A stretch of DNA of 64,000 nucleotides from Rhodocyclaceae bacterium (GTDB lineage: Bacteria > Pseudomonadota > Gammaproteobacteria > Burkholderiales > Rhodocyclaceae): assembly GCA_003963315.1 (NCBI GenBank), contig RXJP01000021.1, positions 41,575 through 105,574 of the forward strand. The letters are read 5' to 3'. The notes under the pieces are model-generated. The model was not told where the DNA came from, did not search any database, and saw only the letters and a program-made list of their open reading frames with translations. The position numbers were made by a program, and so were the translations under genes. Positions 53,691 through 62,164 of this stretch are shown here, piece by piece; position 1 is the stretch's first letter, and the number at the start of each line of letters is the position of its first letter.

Positions 53691-55358
53691 ATGTCCTTTG
53701 ATCCCCAAGACCACCTTTCCCAACTCTTGCGCCAGGCGCTGACCAGCGTAGCGCCGGATCAGGCCGCTGCCGACATCCTGCTGGAACGCCCCCGCGATCC
53801 CAGCCATGGCGACTGGGCCAGCAACCTGGCCATGCAACTGGCCCGGGCGCTGAAGAGCAATCCTCGCAAGATTGCCGAAAGCCTGGTGGCGGCCCTGCCG
53901 CCTTCGGAATGGCTGGTGAAGGTGGATATCGCCGGCGCCGGCTTCATCAACTTCACCCTGTCCACCTCGGCCAAGACCCGGGTGGTGGGCGACATCCTCG
54001 CCGCCGGCGCAGCCTACGGGCGCGGCACGGCCAGGGATGGCAAGGTCCAGGTGGAGTTCGTCTCCGCCAATCCCACCGGCCCCCTCCACGTCGGCCATGG
54101 CCGTGGCGCTGCGGTGGGCGACTGTCTCTGCCGCCTGCTGGAAACCGCGGGCTGGGAGGTGACCCGGGAGTTCTACTACAACGACGCCGGCGCCCAGATC
54201 GACAACCTGACCCGCTCCGTGCAACTGCGCGCCAAGGGTGTGACACCGGAAAACCCCGACTGGCCGGAAGACGGCTATCGCGGCGACTACATCATGGATG
54301 TGGCCAAGGCCTTCCTGGCCAAGGAATCCGTGATTTCCGACGACCAGCAATTCACCGCCAACGGCGACGTGGACGATGCCGAAGCCATCCGTCATTTCGC
54401 CGTGGCCTACCTGCGCCGGGAACAGGATCAGGATCTGAAGGCTTTCGGCGTGGCCTTCGACGTGTTCTCCCTGGAATCCGCCCTGTACACCGAAGGCAAG
54501 GTCAAGGCTGCGGTGGAGACCCTGGTCGCCAACGGCTACACCTACGAGCAGGACGGCGCACTCTGGCTGCGCACCACCGACTTCGGCGATGACAAGGATC
54601 GCGTCATGCAGAAGAAGGATGGCGGCTACACCTACTTCGTGCCCGACGTGGCCTACCACCTGGACAAGTGGCAACGGGGTTTCACCAAGGTCATCAACGA
54701 ACAGGGCGCCGACCACCACAGCACCGTGACCCGCGTCCGCGCCGGTTTGCAGGCCCTCAAGGCCGGCATTCCGCAGGGCTGGCCCGAGTACGTGCTGCAC
54801 CAGATGGTGATGGTGATGCGCAACGGCGAGGAAGTGAAAATCTCCAAACGTGCCGGCAGCTACGTCACCCTGCGCGATCTGATCGAAGAAGTGGGCTGCG
54901 ACGCCACCCGCTACTTCCTGGTGGCACGCCATCCCGATTCGCAACTGGTGTTCGATATTGATCTGGCCAAATCCAAGAGCACTGAAAACCCGGTGTATTA
55001 CATCCAATACGCCCATGCCCGCATCTGCTCGGTGCTGGGTCAATGGAACGGCGATGAAGCCACCCTGGCGAAGGCTGATTTGTCATCCCTCGGCAGCGAA
55101 CGGGAACTGGCCCTGTGCGCCCGCCTTGGCGCCTTCCCCGGGTTGATCGAAGCCGCTGCCCGGGAATATGCCCCCCATCTGGTGGCCGCCTATCTCAAAG
55201 ACCTCGCCGCCGACTTCCATGGCTGGTACAACAGCGACCGGATGCTGGTGGAAGACGAGGCCGTCAAACAGGCTCGCCTGGCCCTGACCCTGGCCACACG
55301 GCAGGCCCTACGCAACGGTTTGAACATTTTGGGCGTTTCCGCGCCGGAAAGCATGTGA
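53691..55358 (+). CDS. argS: Arginyl-tRNA synthetase
   Basis: The 555-residue class I synthetase has an N-terminal additional domain (residues 1-110), the HIGH motif as [17 protein letters not shown] (about residue 125), a KMSKS-equivalent [12 protein letters not shown] (about 385), and the DALR anticodon-binding domain (about 430-555). It charges tRNA-Arg. It is followed directly (1 base) by the SPOR gene and then dsbA, a usual order in this group. Confidence 0.97.
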   Translation: MSFDPQDHLSQLLRQALTSVAPDQAAADILLERPRDPSHGDWASNLAMQLARALKSNPRKIAESLVAALPPSEWLVKVDIAGAGFINFTLSTSAKTRVVGDILAAGAAYGRGTARDGKVQVEFVSANPTGPLHVGHGRGAAVGDCLCRLLETAGWEVTREFYYNDAGAQIDNLTRSVQLRAKGVTPENPDWPEDGYRGDYIMDVAKAFLAKESVISDDQQFTANGDVDDAEAIRHFAVAYLRREQDQDLKAFGVAFDVFSLESALYTEGKVKAAVETLVANGYTYEQDGALWLRTTDFGDDKDRVMQKKDGGYTYFVPDVAYHLDKWQRGFTKVINEQGADHHSTVTRVRAGLQALKAGIPQGWPEYVLHQMVMVMRNGEEVKISKRAGSYVTLRDLIEEVGCDATRYFLVARHPDSQLVFDIDLAKSKSTENPVYYIQYAHARICSVLGQWNGDEATLAKADLSSLGSERELALCARLGAFPGLIEAAAREYAPHLVAAYLKDLAADFHGWYNSDRMLVEDEAVKQARLALTLATRQALRNGLNILGVSAPESM

Positions 55359-55359
55359 T

Positions 55360-55995
55360 ATGAGCCGCGATGCAAAATCCCGCCCCTCCCTTCAGCACAA
55401 GCCCGCCAAGGCCCCGCGCCAGGGCAACAGCGGCAGCACGGTATTGGGTATTTTCATCGGCCTGGTGTTCGGCGTGGTCATCGCCTTCGGCCTGGTCTGG
55501 TACATGAACCGGGCCACCATGCCCTTCCAGGACAAGGGCAACCATAGCGCCCCGGACAAACCCGCTGCCAAGGCCGGCGAACCAGGTTCCACCGCCACAC
55601 CTGAACCGTTGCCTGGCAAACCCGGCGACAAGCCCGTGGAAAAACCCCGCTTCGAGTTCTACAACATCCTCCCCGGCAAGCAGGATGCCGCACCAGAGAG
55701 TGCCCCGACGGCCAACCCGGCAGCGGCGGCGGCGCCTGAAAAGGCGCCCAGTGACCAAACCACCTACCTCCAAGTGGGCGCCTTCCAGAAACCGGCGGAC
55801 GCCGACAACCTCAAGGCCAAGCTGGCCCTGATGGGACTGGAAGCCAGCGTGCAGCAGATCACCATTCCCGACAAGGGCACCCTGCATCGTGTCCGCACCG
55901 GCCCCTATGCCACCCTGGAAGATATGAACCGGGTACGCAACCAGCTCGCCCAGAACGGCATCCAAGCCACTGTGGTCAAGGCCGGCGGAAACTAA
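55360..55995 (+). CDS. SPOR-domain cell division protein (FtsN-like)
   Basis: The 211-residue protein has a short basic cytoplasmic tail, one membrane helix (about 27-47, GSTVLGIFIGLVFGVVIAFG), a proline/alanine-rich periplasmic linker, and a C-terminal SPOR domain (about 130-210, TTYLQVGAFQKPADADNLKAKL and VRTGPYATLEDMNRVRNQL). SPOR domains bind denuded septal peptidoglycan. The layout matches FtsN-like proteins. Confidence 0.9.
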   Translation: MSRDAKSRPSLQHKPAKAPRQGNSGSTVLGIFIGLVFGVVIAFGLVWYMNRATMPFQDKGNHSAPDKPAAKAGEPGSTATPEPLPGKPGDKPVEKPRFEFYNILPGKQDAAPESAPTANPAAAAAPEKAPSDQTTYLQVGAFQKPADADNLKAKLALMGLEASVQQITIPDKGTLHRVRTGPYATLEDMNRVRNQLAQNGIQATVVKAGGN

Positions 55996-56047
55996 GTGCC
56001 CCGGCCTCGGTCATAAGCCCATCTTTCACCCCCAACGGAGCATCGCC

Positions 56048-56692
56048 ATGCGTCTCGTCAAGTTCCTGTCCCTGTTTGCCCTCTGCATCACCGGATTGTG
56101 GATGGGCGCCGCCAGCGCCGCCGAGCCCCAGGAGGGCAAGGATTACGTGGTCATCACCCCGGCCATTCCCACCGACAGCCCGGGCAAGATCGAAGTCACC
56201 GAATTTTTCTGGTACGGCTGCCCCCACTGCTACCACTTCGAGCCCACCTTCACCCAGTGGGAGAAAAAACTGGGCAAAGACGTGGCCGTACGCTTCATCC
56301 CCGCCCCGCTCAATCCCGCCTGGACGCCCGGCGCCAAGCTCTACTACGCCCTGGATGCCCTCGGCATGCAGGACAAACTGCGCAACGACATCTTCGCCGC
56401 CATTCACTCGGAACGCAGCCTTTCCCCCAATGACGAACGCGGCTTCGCCGCCTGGGTGGCCAAGAAGGGCGTCGATGCCACCAAGTTCACCGAGGTGTAC
56501 AACTCCTTCACCGTGCAAAGCAAGGTTCAGCGTGCGGGCCAGTTGACCAATGCCCATAAGATCGACGGCACGCCCTCCGTCACCATCAACGGCAAGTACC
56601 GCATTCTCGAACCCGCCGGCATGCCCCCGGAATACTTCATGCAGGTGGCCGATGCCCTGGTCGCCAAGGCGCGCAAGGAAAGTGGCAAGTAA
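56048..56692 (+). CDS. dsbA: Thiol:disulfide interchange protein DsbA
   Basis: DsbA introduces disulfides into periplasmic proteins. The 214-residue precursor has a signal peptide (to about residue 25, GAASAAEP), the thioredoxin-fold active site CPHC in FFWYGCPHCYHFEP (about residue 57), and the cis-proline loop IDGTPSVTING. It ends inside the start of the overlapping SDR gene, whose GTG lies 11 bases before the dsbA stop. Confidence 0.95.
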   Translation: MRLVKFLSLFALCITGLWMGAASAAEPQEGKDYVVITPAIPTDSPGKIEVTEFFWYGCPHCYHFEPTFTQWEKKLGKDVAVRFIPAPLNPAWTPGAKLYYALDALGMQDKLRNDIFAAIHSERSLSPNDERGFAAWVAKKGVDATKFTEVYNSFTVQSKVQRAGQLTNAHKIDGTPSVTINGKYRILEPAGMPPEYFMQVADALVAKARKESGK

Positions 56693-57536
56693 TCCCAACG
56701 CCACAGCCAAAGAAACCCGCAGCCCGGATTCTGGCCTGCGGGTTTTTTTAACCGGTACATCTTCGGGCATAGGCGCCGCCCTGGCCCGACACTATGCCGC
56801 CAAGGGCGCAACGCTCGGTCTGGCGGCGCGGCGCGAAACAGAACTGAATCGCCTGGCTGAGGAACTGAGAAGCCGGTACGGCTGCCGCGTCCACTGCTAC
56901 CCGCTTGATGTCGCCTCGGCAGTGGCGCTGGCAGCAGCAGCACACCACTTCCTTGCTCAGGAAGGAGTCCCCGATATCGTTATCGCCAATGCCGGCATTT
57001 CCGTCGGCACCCTCACCGAGGAAGCCGAGGACACGGCGGCCTTCGCCCGCGTCTTCGAGGTCAATGTACTGGGTGTAGTGCATACCCTGTCCCCCTTCGT
57101 CGCGCCCATGCGCGAAGCTGGCCGCGGGCGGCTGGTGGGTATCGCTTCGGTGGCGGGGGTACGCGGCCTGCCCGGCGCGGCGGCCTATTCCGCCTCCAAG
57201 GCTGCTGTGGTGAAACTGATGGAAAGCCTGCGGGTGGAGCTGCGCGGCAGCGGCGTCAAGGCAATTACGGTGGCGCCTGGGTATATCGAAACCCCCATGA
57301 CGGCGGTAAACGATTACCCCATGCCCTTCATCCTGCCGGTGGACGTGGCGGCGCGACGCATCGCCCGGGTGATCGACTGCGGCCGCAGCTATGCCGTGGT
57401 GCCCTGGCAAATGGCCATCGCGGCGCGCCTTATGGCGCTGCTACCCAATTGGCTTTACGACCGTCTCGCCGCCAAGGCCGGGCGCAAGCCGCGGGGATTA
57501 AAGGATGACAAAGGTGTTGTCATAACGGAGAAGTAA
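56682..57536 (+). CDS. Short-chain dehydrogenase/reductase
   Basis: About 284 residues if it starts at GTG 56682, overlapping dsbA. The NAD(P)-binding motif is VFLTGTSSGIGAALA, followed by NAG (IVIANAGIS), the catalytic serine region VGIASVAGVRGLPG, and YSASK. A C-terminal hydrophobic segment (WQMAIAARLMALLPNWLYDRL) suggests membrane contact. The start is uncertain, but the first beta-strand (LRVFLTG) is encoded by the right arm of a strong terminator hairpin, so the coding region must span that hairpin. Confidence 0.85.
   Translation: MASNPNATAKETRSPDSGLRVFLTGTSSGIGAALARHYAAKGATLGLAARRETELNRLAEELRSRYGCRVHCYPLDVASAVALAAAAHHFLAQEGVPDIVIANAGISVGTLTEEAEDTAAFARVFEVNVLGVVHTLSPFVAPMREAGRGRLVGIASVAGVRGLPGAAAYSASKAAVVKLMESLRVELRGSGVKAITVAPGYIETPMTAVNDYPMPFILPVDVAARRIARVIDCGRSYAVVPWQMAIAARLMALLPNWLYDRLAAKAGRKPRGLKDDKGVVITEK
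56713..56749 (+). terminator. Intrinsic terminator inside 5' end of SDR gene
   Basis: AAACCCGCAG (56713-56722) pairs perfectly with CTGCGGGTTT (56736-56745), followed by a T-run to 56749. It is 20 bases after the dsbA stop, the right place to end the argS-SPOR-dsbA transcript, yet it lies in the SDR coding sequence. Confidence 0.85.
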
Positions 57537-57651
57537 TCACCAAGGGCACAAAGGGCGCCAAGAAATACAATGCAAAATCACGGAGCCCAATCGGGTTTCC
57601 AACGTCTTTTTTGGCGCTCCTTGGTGTGCTTGGTGTCCTTGGTGATTTACT
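57531..57651. repeat. Long inverted repeat of CACCAAG units
   Basis: The left arm (AAGTAATCACCAAGGGCACA and onward) is mirrored by the right arm ending GGTGATTTACT at 57651. It includes the stop codon of the SDR gene. It is the same family as 40125-40227, with the shared ATCACCAAG outer unit. Confidence 0.8.
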
Positions 57652-57669
57652 CGCCGCAACGGCAGCCCA

Positions 57670-58149
57670 TCACGCTGCTTGTAACGCCGCCAATAGCACT
57701 TCCGGACGAACGATTTGAAACATATCCTGCAAGCGCTCCCGCCGGGCACAGCGCAGGAGCAGCTTGTCCGCCGTGACCAGCCAGTGGGCGCCGCCATCCC
57801 GCGCCAATTCGAGGAATTTCTGATCATCCCGGTCCTTGCAACGGGGCAGTGCTGCGGCCAAGGGCTCGCCCTGCCAGCACAGAGCTGCGCGCTCGTAGGC
57901 GGCATAGGCGGCGTCCTGCCGAGCCCCATCGAACTTGAATTGGGGATAGCCCAGCACGCGCCGCAGTTCGTCCAGGCAATCGGGCCGGGTCAAGGCCAGC
58001 CAGCGTCCGGCATCCACTTCCGCCCGCAGCGGGGCGAAGCGGCTGTCGGTGAAGGCCCACAGGGACAGGATGACGTTGGTGTCAAAGACAACACGCCGCA
58101 GGGGAAAGCCCTGCGGCGTGTTGGTGACCACAGAAAGCGCTGCCGTCAC
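57670..58149 (-). CDS. PIN-domain protein (toxin-like, orphan)
   Basis: The 159-residue protein carries the PIN fold acidic residues: first Asp in VVFDTNVILS (about residue 23), a middle acidic CLDELRRVL, and DRDDQKFLELA followed by WLVTADKLLL. It would be a magnesium-dependent ribonuclease of the type annotated as putative toxin-antitoxin toxin. No antitoxin gene is adjacent: the upstream gene is phaC, 3 bases away. A perfect hairpin covers codons near its N-terminus. Confidence 0.8.
   Translation of the reverse strand: MTAALSVVTNTPQGFPLRRVVFDTNVILSLWAFTDSRFAPLRAEVDAGRWLALTRPDCLDELRRVLGYPQFKFDGARQDAAYAAYERAALCWQGEPLAAALPRCKDRDDQKFLELARDGGAHWLVTADKLLLRCARRERLQDMFQIVRPEVLLAALQAA
58090..58122 (-). 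terminator. Strong hairpin in 5' coding region of PIN gene
   Basis: AACACGCCGCAGGG (58090-58103) and CCCTGCGGCGTGTT (58109-58122) form a perfect 14-bp stem with a GAAAG loop. On the minus strand it follows the phaC stop by about 30 bases. The T-tract after it is poor, so it may attenuate rather than end transcription. Confidence 0.6.
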
Positions 58150-58152
58150 TGA

Positions 58153-59967
58153 TTACGGCTTGGGCGCGTCCAGGCGGAATTTGGCGAAGGAGCCGGGAGC
58201 ATCCTCCAGTACCTTGAGCTTGCCCTTGGCGGGATCCCGGGCCGGTACCTTGTCGTCGCCGTTGAGTTTGCCCACCCACTGCTGCCAGTCGGTCCACCAG
58301 GAGCCTTCGTTCTGCTTGGCGTCGGCCAACCAGGCCTCGGCATCTGCGGGATAGGTCTTGAGCTGGTTGACCCAATAACCGTATTTGTTGGCAGAAGGCG
58401 GATTGACGATACCCGCGATGTGACCCGAACCACCCAGCACGAAGCGGATGGGCCCGGAGAACAGGCCGGTGCCGGCATAGGTGGATTTCCAGGGGGCGAT
58501 ATGGTCTTCGATGGTGGAGATGAAGTACACCGGCACCTTGACCAGGGATAGATCGATGGGCACACCGCCCAGGGTGATGCCGCCGGGTTCGCGCAGCTTG
58601 TTGTACAGATACATATTGCGTAGGTAGAAGCTGTGCATGGCGTAGGGCATGCGGGTGGAATCGGAGTTCCAGAACAGCAGGTCGAAGGGGAAGGGTTCCT
58701 TGCCCATCAGGTAGTTGTTCACCACGAAGGACCAGATCAGATCGTTGGCCCGCATGGCGTTGAAGGTGCCGGCCATTTCGGTGCCCTCCAGGAAGCCGCG
58801 CTGCTCCATTTTCTTTTCCAGGCCGGCCACGGTGTCCTCATCGATGAAGACACCCAGTTCGCCAGGATTGGCGAAGTCCAGCATGGTGGTAAAGAAGGTG
58901 GCCGAGGCGATGCGGTTATCCTTCTTCGCCGCCATATAGGCCAAGGTGGTGGCCAGCAAGGTGCCGCCCAGGCAGTAGCCCACGGCGTTTACCTGCTTTT
59001 CACCGGTCTGCTTTTCGATGGCGTCAAGAGCGGCCAGGGTGCCTTCGAACATGTAATTCTCGAAGCTCTTTTCCGCCAGCTTGGCATCGGGATTCACCCA
59101 GGAGATACAGAACACGGTGTGGCCTTGGTCGGTGGCCCACTTGATATAGGAATTCTTTTCCCTTAGGTCGAGGATGTAGTACTTGTTGATCCAGGGCGGC
59201 ACGATCAGCAAGGGTTTCTTGAACTGGTCGGGCGTGGTGGGGTTGAATTGCATCAACTGGATCAGATCATTCTGGAACACCACCTTGCCCGGCGTGGTGG
59301 CCACGTTCTTGCCCATCTCGAAGGCATTGAGATCGGTCATCGTGACCTTGAGCTTGCCGTCGCCCTGCTCGATGTCCCGCAGCAGGTTGTTGAATCCGTT
59401 GAGTAGGTTCTGGCCATGGCTCTGCACGGTTTCCTTCAGCACCAGGGGATTGGTGACGGCGAAGTTGGAGGGGGACAGGGCATCAATGAACTGGCGGGTG
59501 AAGAAGTTCACCTTCTTGCGGGCGTTCTCATCCAGGCCTTCCACATTGCTCACGGACTCATGGATGTGCCGTGAGGCGATGAGGTAGGACTGCTTGATGA
59601 AGTCGAACAGGAAATGCTCTTCCCAGGTTTCGTCCTTGAAGCGGTTGTCACCCTTGGCCGGTTGCGCCACAGGGGTCATCTGCACCCCGGCGAAACGCAG
59701 CATGGAGGTCTGCCACAGGGACATGTAGTCCCACACCAAATTCATCTGGCTTTGGGCCACCTTGTAGGGGTTGGCCATCATCCGCGTCATCATGTCCATG
59801 AAGGCTTCCGCCACGCCCAGTTCATCCGAGGGCGCGGAAATTCCCTGCTTGAGCTGACGCTGGATATGGTCGGTGAACAGCTTGGAAGCCCGTTGCGCCA
59901 CTTCGGCATAGGTGGCGGCGACTTGAGTCGGATCGGGCAGTTGCGGCTTGGTTTCTTGTTTTGACAT
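58153..59967 (-). CDS. phaC: Class I polyhydroxyalkanoate synthase
   Basis: PhaC polymerises 3-hydroxyacyl-CoA into storage granules. The 604-residue protein (ATG 59967) has the N-terminal PhaC domain (about 90-260) and an alpha/beta hydrolase core with the lipase-like box VGYCLGGTLL holding the nucleophilic cysteine (about residue 320). LVVPPWINKYYILDL (seen as LIVPPWINKYYILD) and the C-terminal GGSGHIAGIVNPPSANKYGYW with the catalytic histidine are present. Length and motifs fit class I. It lies 10 bases after the MBL-fold gene. Confidence 0.95.
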   Translation of the reverse strand: MSKQETKPQLPDPTQVAATYAEVAQRASKLFTDHIQRQLKQGISAPSDELGVAEAFMDMMTRMMANPYKVAQSQMNLVWDYMSLWQTSMLRFAGVQMTPVAQPAKGDNRFKDETWEEHFLFDFIKQSYLIASRHIHESVSNVEGLDENARKKVNFFTRQFIDALSPSNFAVTNPLVLKETVQSHGQNLLNGFNNLLRDIEQGDGKLKVTMTDLNAFEMGKNVATTPGKVVFQNDLIQLMQFNPTTPDQFKKPLLIVPPWINKYYILDLREKNSYIKWATDQGHTVFCISWVNPDAKLAEKSFENYMFEGTLAALDAIEKQTGEKQVNAVGYCLGGTLLATTLAYMAAKKDNRIASATFFTTMLDFANPGELGVFIDEDTVAGLEKKMEQRGFLEGTEMAGTFNAMRANDLIWSFVVNNYLMGKEPFPFDLLFWNSDSTRMPYAMHSFYLRNMYLYNKLREPGGITLGGVPIDLSLVKVPVYFISTIEDHIAPWKSTYAGTGLFSGPIRFVLGGSGHIAGIVNPPSANKYGYWVNQLKTYPADAEAWLADAKQNEGSWWTDWQQWVGKLNGDDKVPARDPAKGKLKVLEDAPGSFAKFRLDAPKP

Positions 59968-59977
59968 GGCGGCCTCT

Positions 59978-61012
59978 TCAGCTGACGGTGACGAAATGGA
60001 AATGGGAACCTTCCTCGATGCGGCGCACGCGCCCCGCCCGGAGAAGGTGGTTGAGGTGGGCGATGGTTTCACCCAGCGCAAAGAAAATCTGGTGGGCGTC
60101 GTTGATGGGCCGGTCGAACAGTACCGGCACCAGTTCGGCGGCAGTCTTGGGAACGACGCAGGCCTCGGTCAACACTTCGCACCGCTCCGCATGGTGCGCC
60201 TCAAGCTGGGCGATGCGCAAGTGCAGGCCGCGGAAAGGGCGGCCGTGGGAAGGCAGGACCAAGGTGTCTTCCGGCAACTCGCGGAAGCGGGCGATGGAAT
60301 CGAGGAAACGACCAAGACCATCATCGTCGGGACTCGTCGGCGATACCGAAACGTTGGTAGAGATGCGCGGCAACATCATGTCGCCCGAAATCAGCACATG
60401 CAACTCATCGCAATACAGGCTGGCATGCTCGGGAGAATGGCCGTAGCCGGTAATGACGCGCCAAGTCTGGTCGCCGATGGTGAATTGGTCGCCATCGATC
60501 ATGCGCCGGTAGGTGGCGGGAATGGCAGGTACGCCCTTGCGATAGCCGCCACTGCGGCCGGCCAGGGCGGTTTGCAACTCCTGGCTGAGGCCGTGGCGGG
60601 CATAGAGCGCCTCCACTTCGGCAAAAGACCAATGGCCCATCTGGTTGAGAAACAAATGGGCGGTGGCGAACTCGCCCTGGGTCATCCACAGGGGGGCGCC
60701 CGTGCGTTCCTGCAACCAGGCAGCCAAACCCAAATGGTCGGGATGCAGGTGGGTCACCACCAGGTGCGACAAGGGGTGCGTGGCAAGGATCTGTTGCCAG
60801 AAACTTTTTTGTTCGTCGGTGGCAATGCCCGTATCCACCGCAGCCCAGTGATCACCGTCCGCCAGCAGCCAGAGATTGACATGGTCCAACGCCATGGGCA
60901 GCGGCATGCGCAGCCAGCGTATCCCCGGGAGGATTTCCCGGGCTTCCCCTCCCTCCGGCAACCGGATTTCCGGATAGTCGAGGATGGTGTCTTTTTTTTG
61001 TACGAGGTCCAC
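59978..61012 (-). CDS. MBL-fold metallo-hydrolase
   Basis: About 344 residues if it starts at GTG 61012; the ribosome binding site is weak and other upstream starts are possible. The metal motif is HLHPDHLG (HxHxDH, about residue 88), with further ligands in GYGHSPEHASLYC and LISGDMMLP. A C-terminal winged-helix-like part (about 280-340) is typical of this LACTB2-like group. The substrate is unknown, likely a thioester or ester. It precedes phaC by 10 bases and may share its transcript. Confidence 0.85.
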   Translation of the reverse strand: MDLVQKKDTILDYPEIRLPEGGEAREILPGIRWLRMPLPMALDHVNLWLLADGDHWAAVDTGIATDEQKSFWQQILATHPLSHLVVTHLHPDHLGLAAWLQERTGAPLWMTQGEFATAHLFLNQMGHWSFAEVEALYARHGLSQELQTALAGRSGGYRKGVPAIPATYRRMIDGDQFTIGDQTWRVITGYGHSPEHASLYCDELHVLISGDMMLPRISTNVSVSPTSPDDDGLGRFLDSIARFRELPEDTLVLPSHGRPFRGLHLRIAQLEAHHAERCEVLTEACVVPKTAAELVPVLFDRPINDAHQIFFALGETIAHLNHLLRAGRVRRIEEGSHFHFVTVS

Positions 61013-61064
61013 GGCGGCTCGGTGTTGTCTATGTTTATCGAATTCTAATCTACCTGAAATTAAA

Positions 61065-61091
61065 TTTGTTGCAATGCAGCAAATTTGTTGC
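61065..61091. promoter_or_regulatory. Operator-like palindrome upstream of MBL-phaC genes
   Basis: TTTGTTGCA-A-TGCAGCAAA (61065-61083) is an inverted repeat with 8 of 9 matching pairs, overlapped by a direct repeat of AAATTTGTTGC that runs to 61091. It lies in an AT-rich spot 53 bases upstream of the MBL start. TGC/GCA-type repeats are known targets of PHA regulators such as PhaR; that link is inference. Confidence 0.45.
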
Positions 61092-61139
61092 GCCCGGCAA
61101 CGACGCCACAATCCGGGGGTGGCGCAGTAACATGGCGCC

Positions 61140-61286
61140 ATGGACTATGAATGCATCGGCGTCTGCACGCCCGATCCCTTTTCCGGCTTATGCGAAGGCT
61201 GCGGCCGTCCTTTGGTTGAGCCCCAAGTCACGGATACCGGCACCAACACCGCACCGTCACCCGAGACGACGACGCCATGCAACTGA
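61140..61286 (+). CDS. DUF1289-like cysteine-rich mini-protein
   Basis: A 48-residue frame from ATG 61140 encodes CIGVCTPDPFSGLCEGCGRP, matching the four-cysteine DUF1289 core (Cx3C...Cx2C). The usual tail of that family (a conserved tryptophan region) is missing; the protein ends TTTPCN, overlapping the rapZ start by 10 bases. It is probably a small metal-binding protein, function unknown. Confidence 0.65.
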   Translation: MDYECIGVCTPDPFSGLCEGCGRPLVEPQVTDTGTNTAPSPETTTPCN

Positions 61287-62155
61287 TCCTGATTTCCGGC
61301 CTGTCCGGCTCGGGCAAGAGCGTGGCCTTGCGGGTATTGGAAGATGCGGGCTACTACTGCGTGGACAACCTGCCGGCCCTGCTCTTGCCCCAATTGGTGG
61401 AGCAGTTGCGCACCGAAGGCTACGAGAAGGCTGCGGTGGCCATGGACATGCGTGGCGGCAGCGGCATCGCCGCGTTGCCCAGCCAATTGCGGGCACTGGA
61501 ATCGGCGGGGGGTATTGATACCCGCTTCATCTTCCTCGATGGCCGCGACGACGTGTTGATCCAACGCTTCTCCGAAACCCGCCGCCGCCATCCCTTGGCG
61601 GCCAGCGACAGCGGTGACATTACCCTGGCCGAGGCCATCGCCAAGGAACGGGGGCTGCTGGAGACCCTGTCGGGCATAGGCCATCGCATCGATACCAGCG
61701 AGCTGCGACCCAATGCCCTGCGCAGCTTCATCAAAGACTTGGCGGGCATCGGCGCGGTGGATGTCCAGACGGGCAAGCCGAGCGCGTCCCTGACCCTGCT
61801 TTTCGAATCCTTCGGTTTCAAGCACGGCCTACCCCTGGATGCCGACCTGGTGTTCGATGTGCGCTGTCTCCCTAACCCCTTCTACGATACGGTACTGCGT
61901 CCCCTCACCGGCCAGGACAAAGCGGTGGTGGACTTTCTCGAAGCCCAGCCCGAAGTGCTGAAGATGCGGGAGGACATCCGTCGCTTCGTTGCCGACTGGC
62001 TGCCGGCGTACATCCGCGACAGCCGTTCCTACCTCACCGTGGCGGTGGGCTGCACCGGCGGCCAACACCGCTCCGTGGCCATCGCCGACTGGCTGTCGCG
62101 GCAGTTCCTCAACGATGCCCAGGTGCTGGTGAGACATCGCGCCCTGGGCCAATGA
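61277..62155 (+). CDS. rapZ: RNase adapter protein RapZ
   Basis: The 292-residue nucleotide-binding protein (formerly YvcJ/YhbJ) has the P-loop LISGLSGSGKSVALRVLEDAG at the N-terminus, YYCVDNLPALLLP, RRHPLA, and the C-terminal TVAVGCTGGQHRSVAIADWL. In E. coli RapZ guides RNase E to the small RNA GlmZ to set glucosamine-6-phosphate synthase levels. Its start overlaps the DUF1289-like frame. Confidence 0.95.
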   Translation: MQLILISGLSGSGKSVALRVLEDAGYYCVDNLPALLLPQLVEQLRTEGYEKAAVAMDMRGGSGIAALPSQLRALESAGGIDTRFIFLDGRDDVLIQRFSETRRRHPLAASDSGDITLAEAIAKERGLLETLSGIGHRIDTSELRPNALRSFIKDLAGIGAVDVQTGKPSASLTLLFESFGFKHGLPLDADLVFDVRCLPNPFYDTVLRPLTGQDKAVVDFLEAQPEVLKMREDIRRFVADWLPAYIRDSRSYLTVAVGCTGGQHRSVAIADWLSRQFLNDAQVLVRHRALGQ

Positions 62156-62164
62156 TCCGCCGCC

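Noticed and set aside
57670-58149. Toxin-antitoxin module around the PIN gene
   Set aside because: No antitoxin-like small gene lies on either side; upstream is phaC and downstream a repeat.
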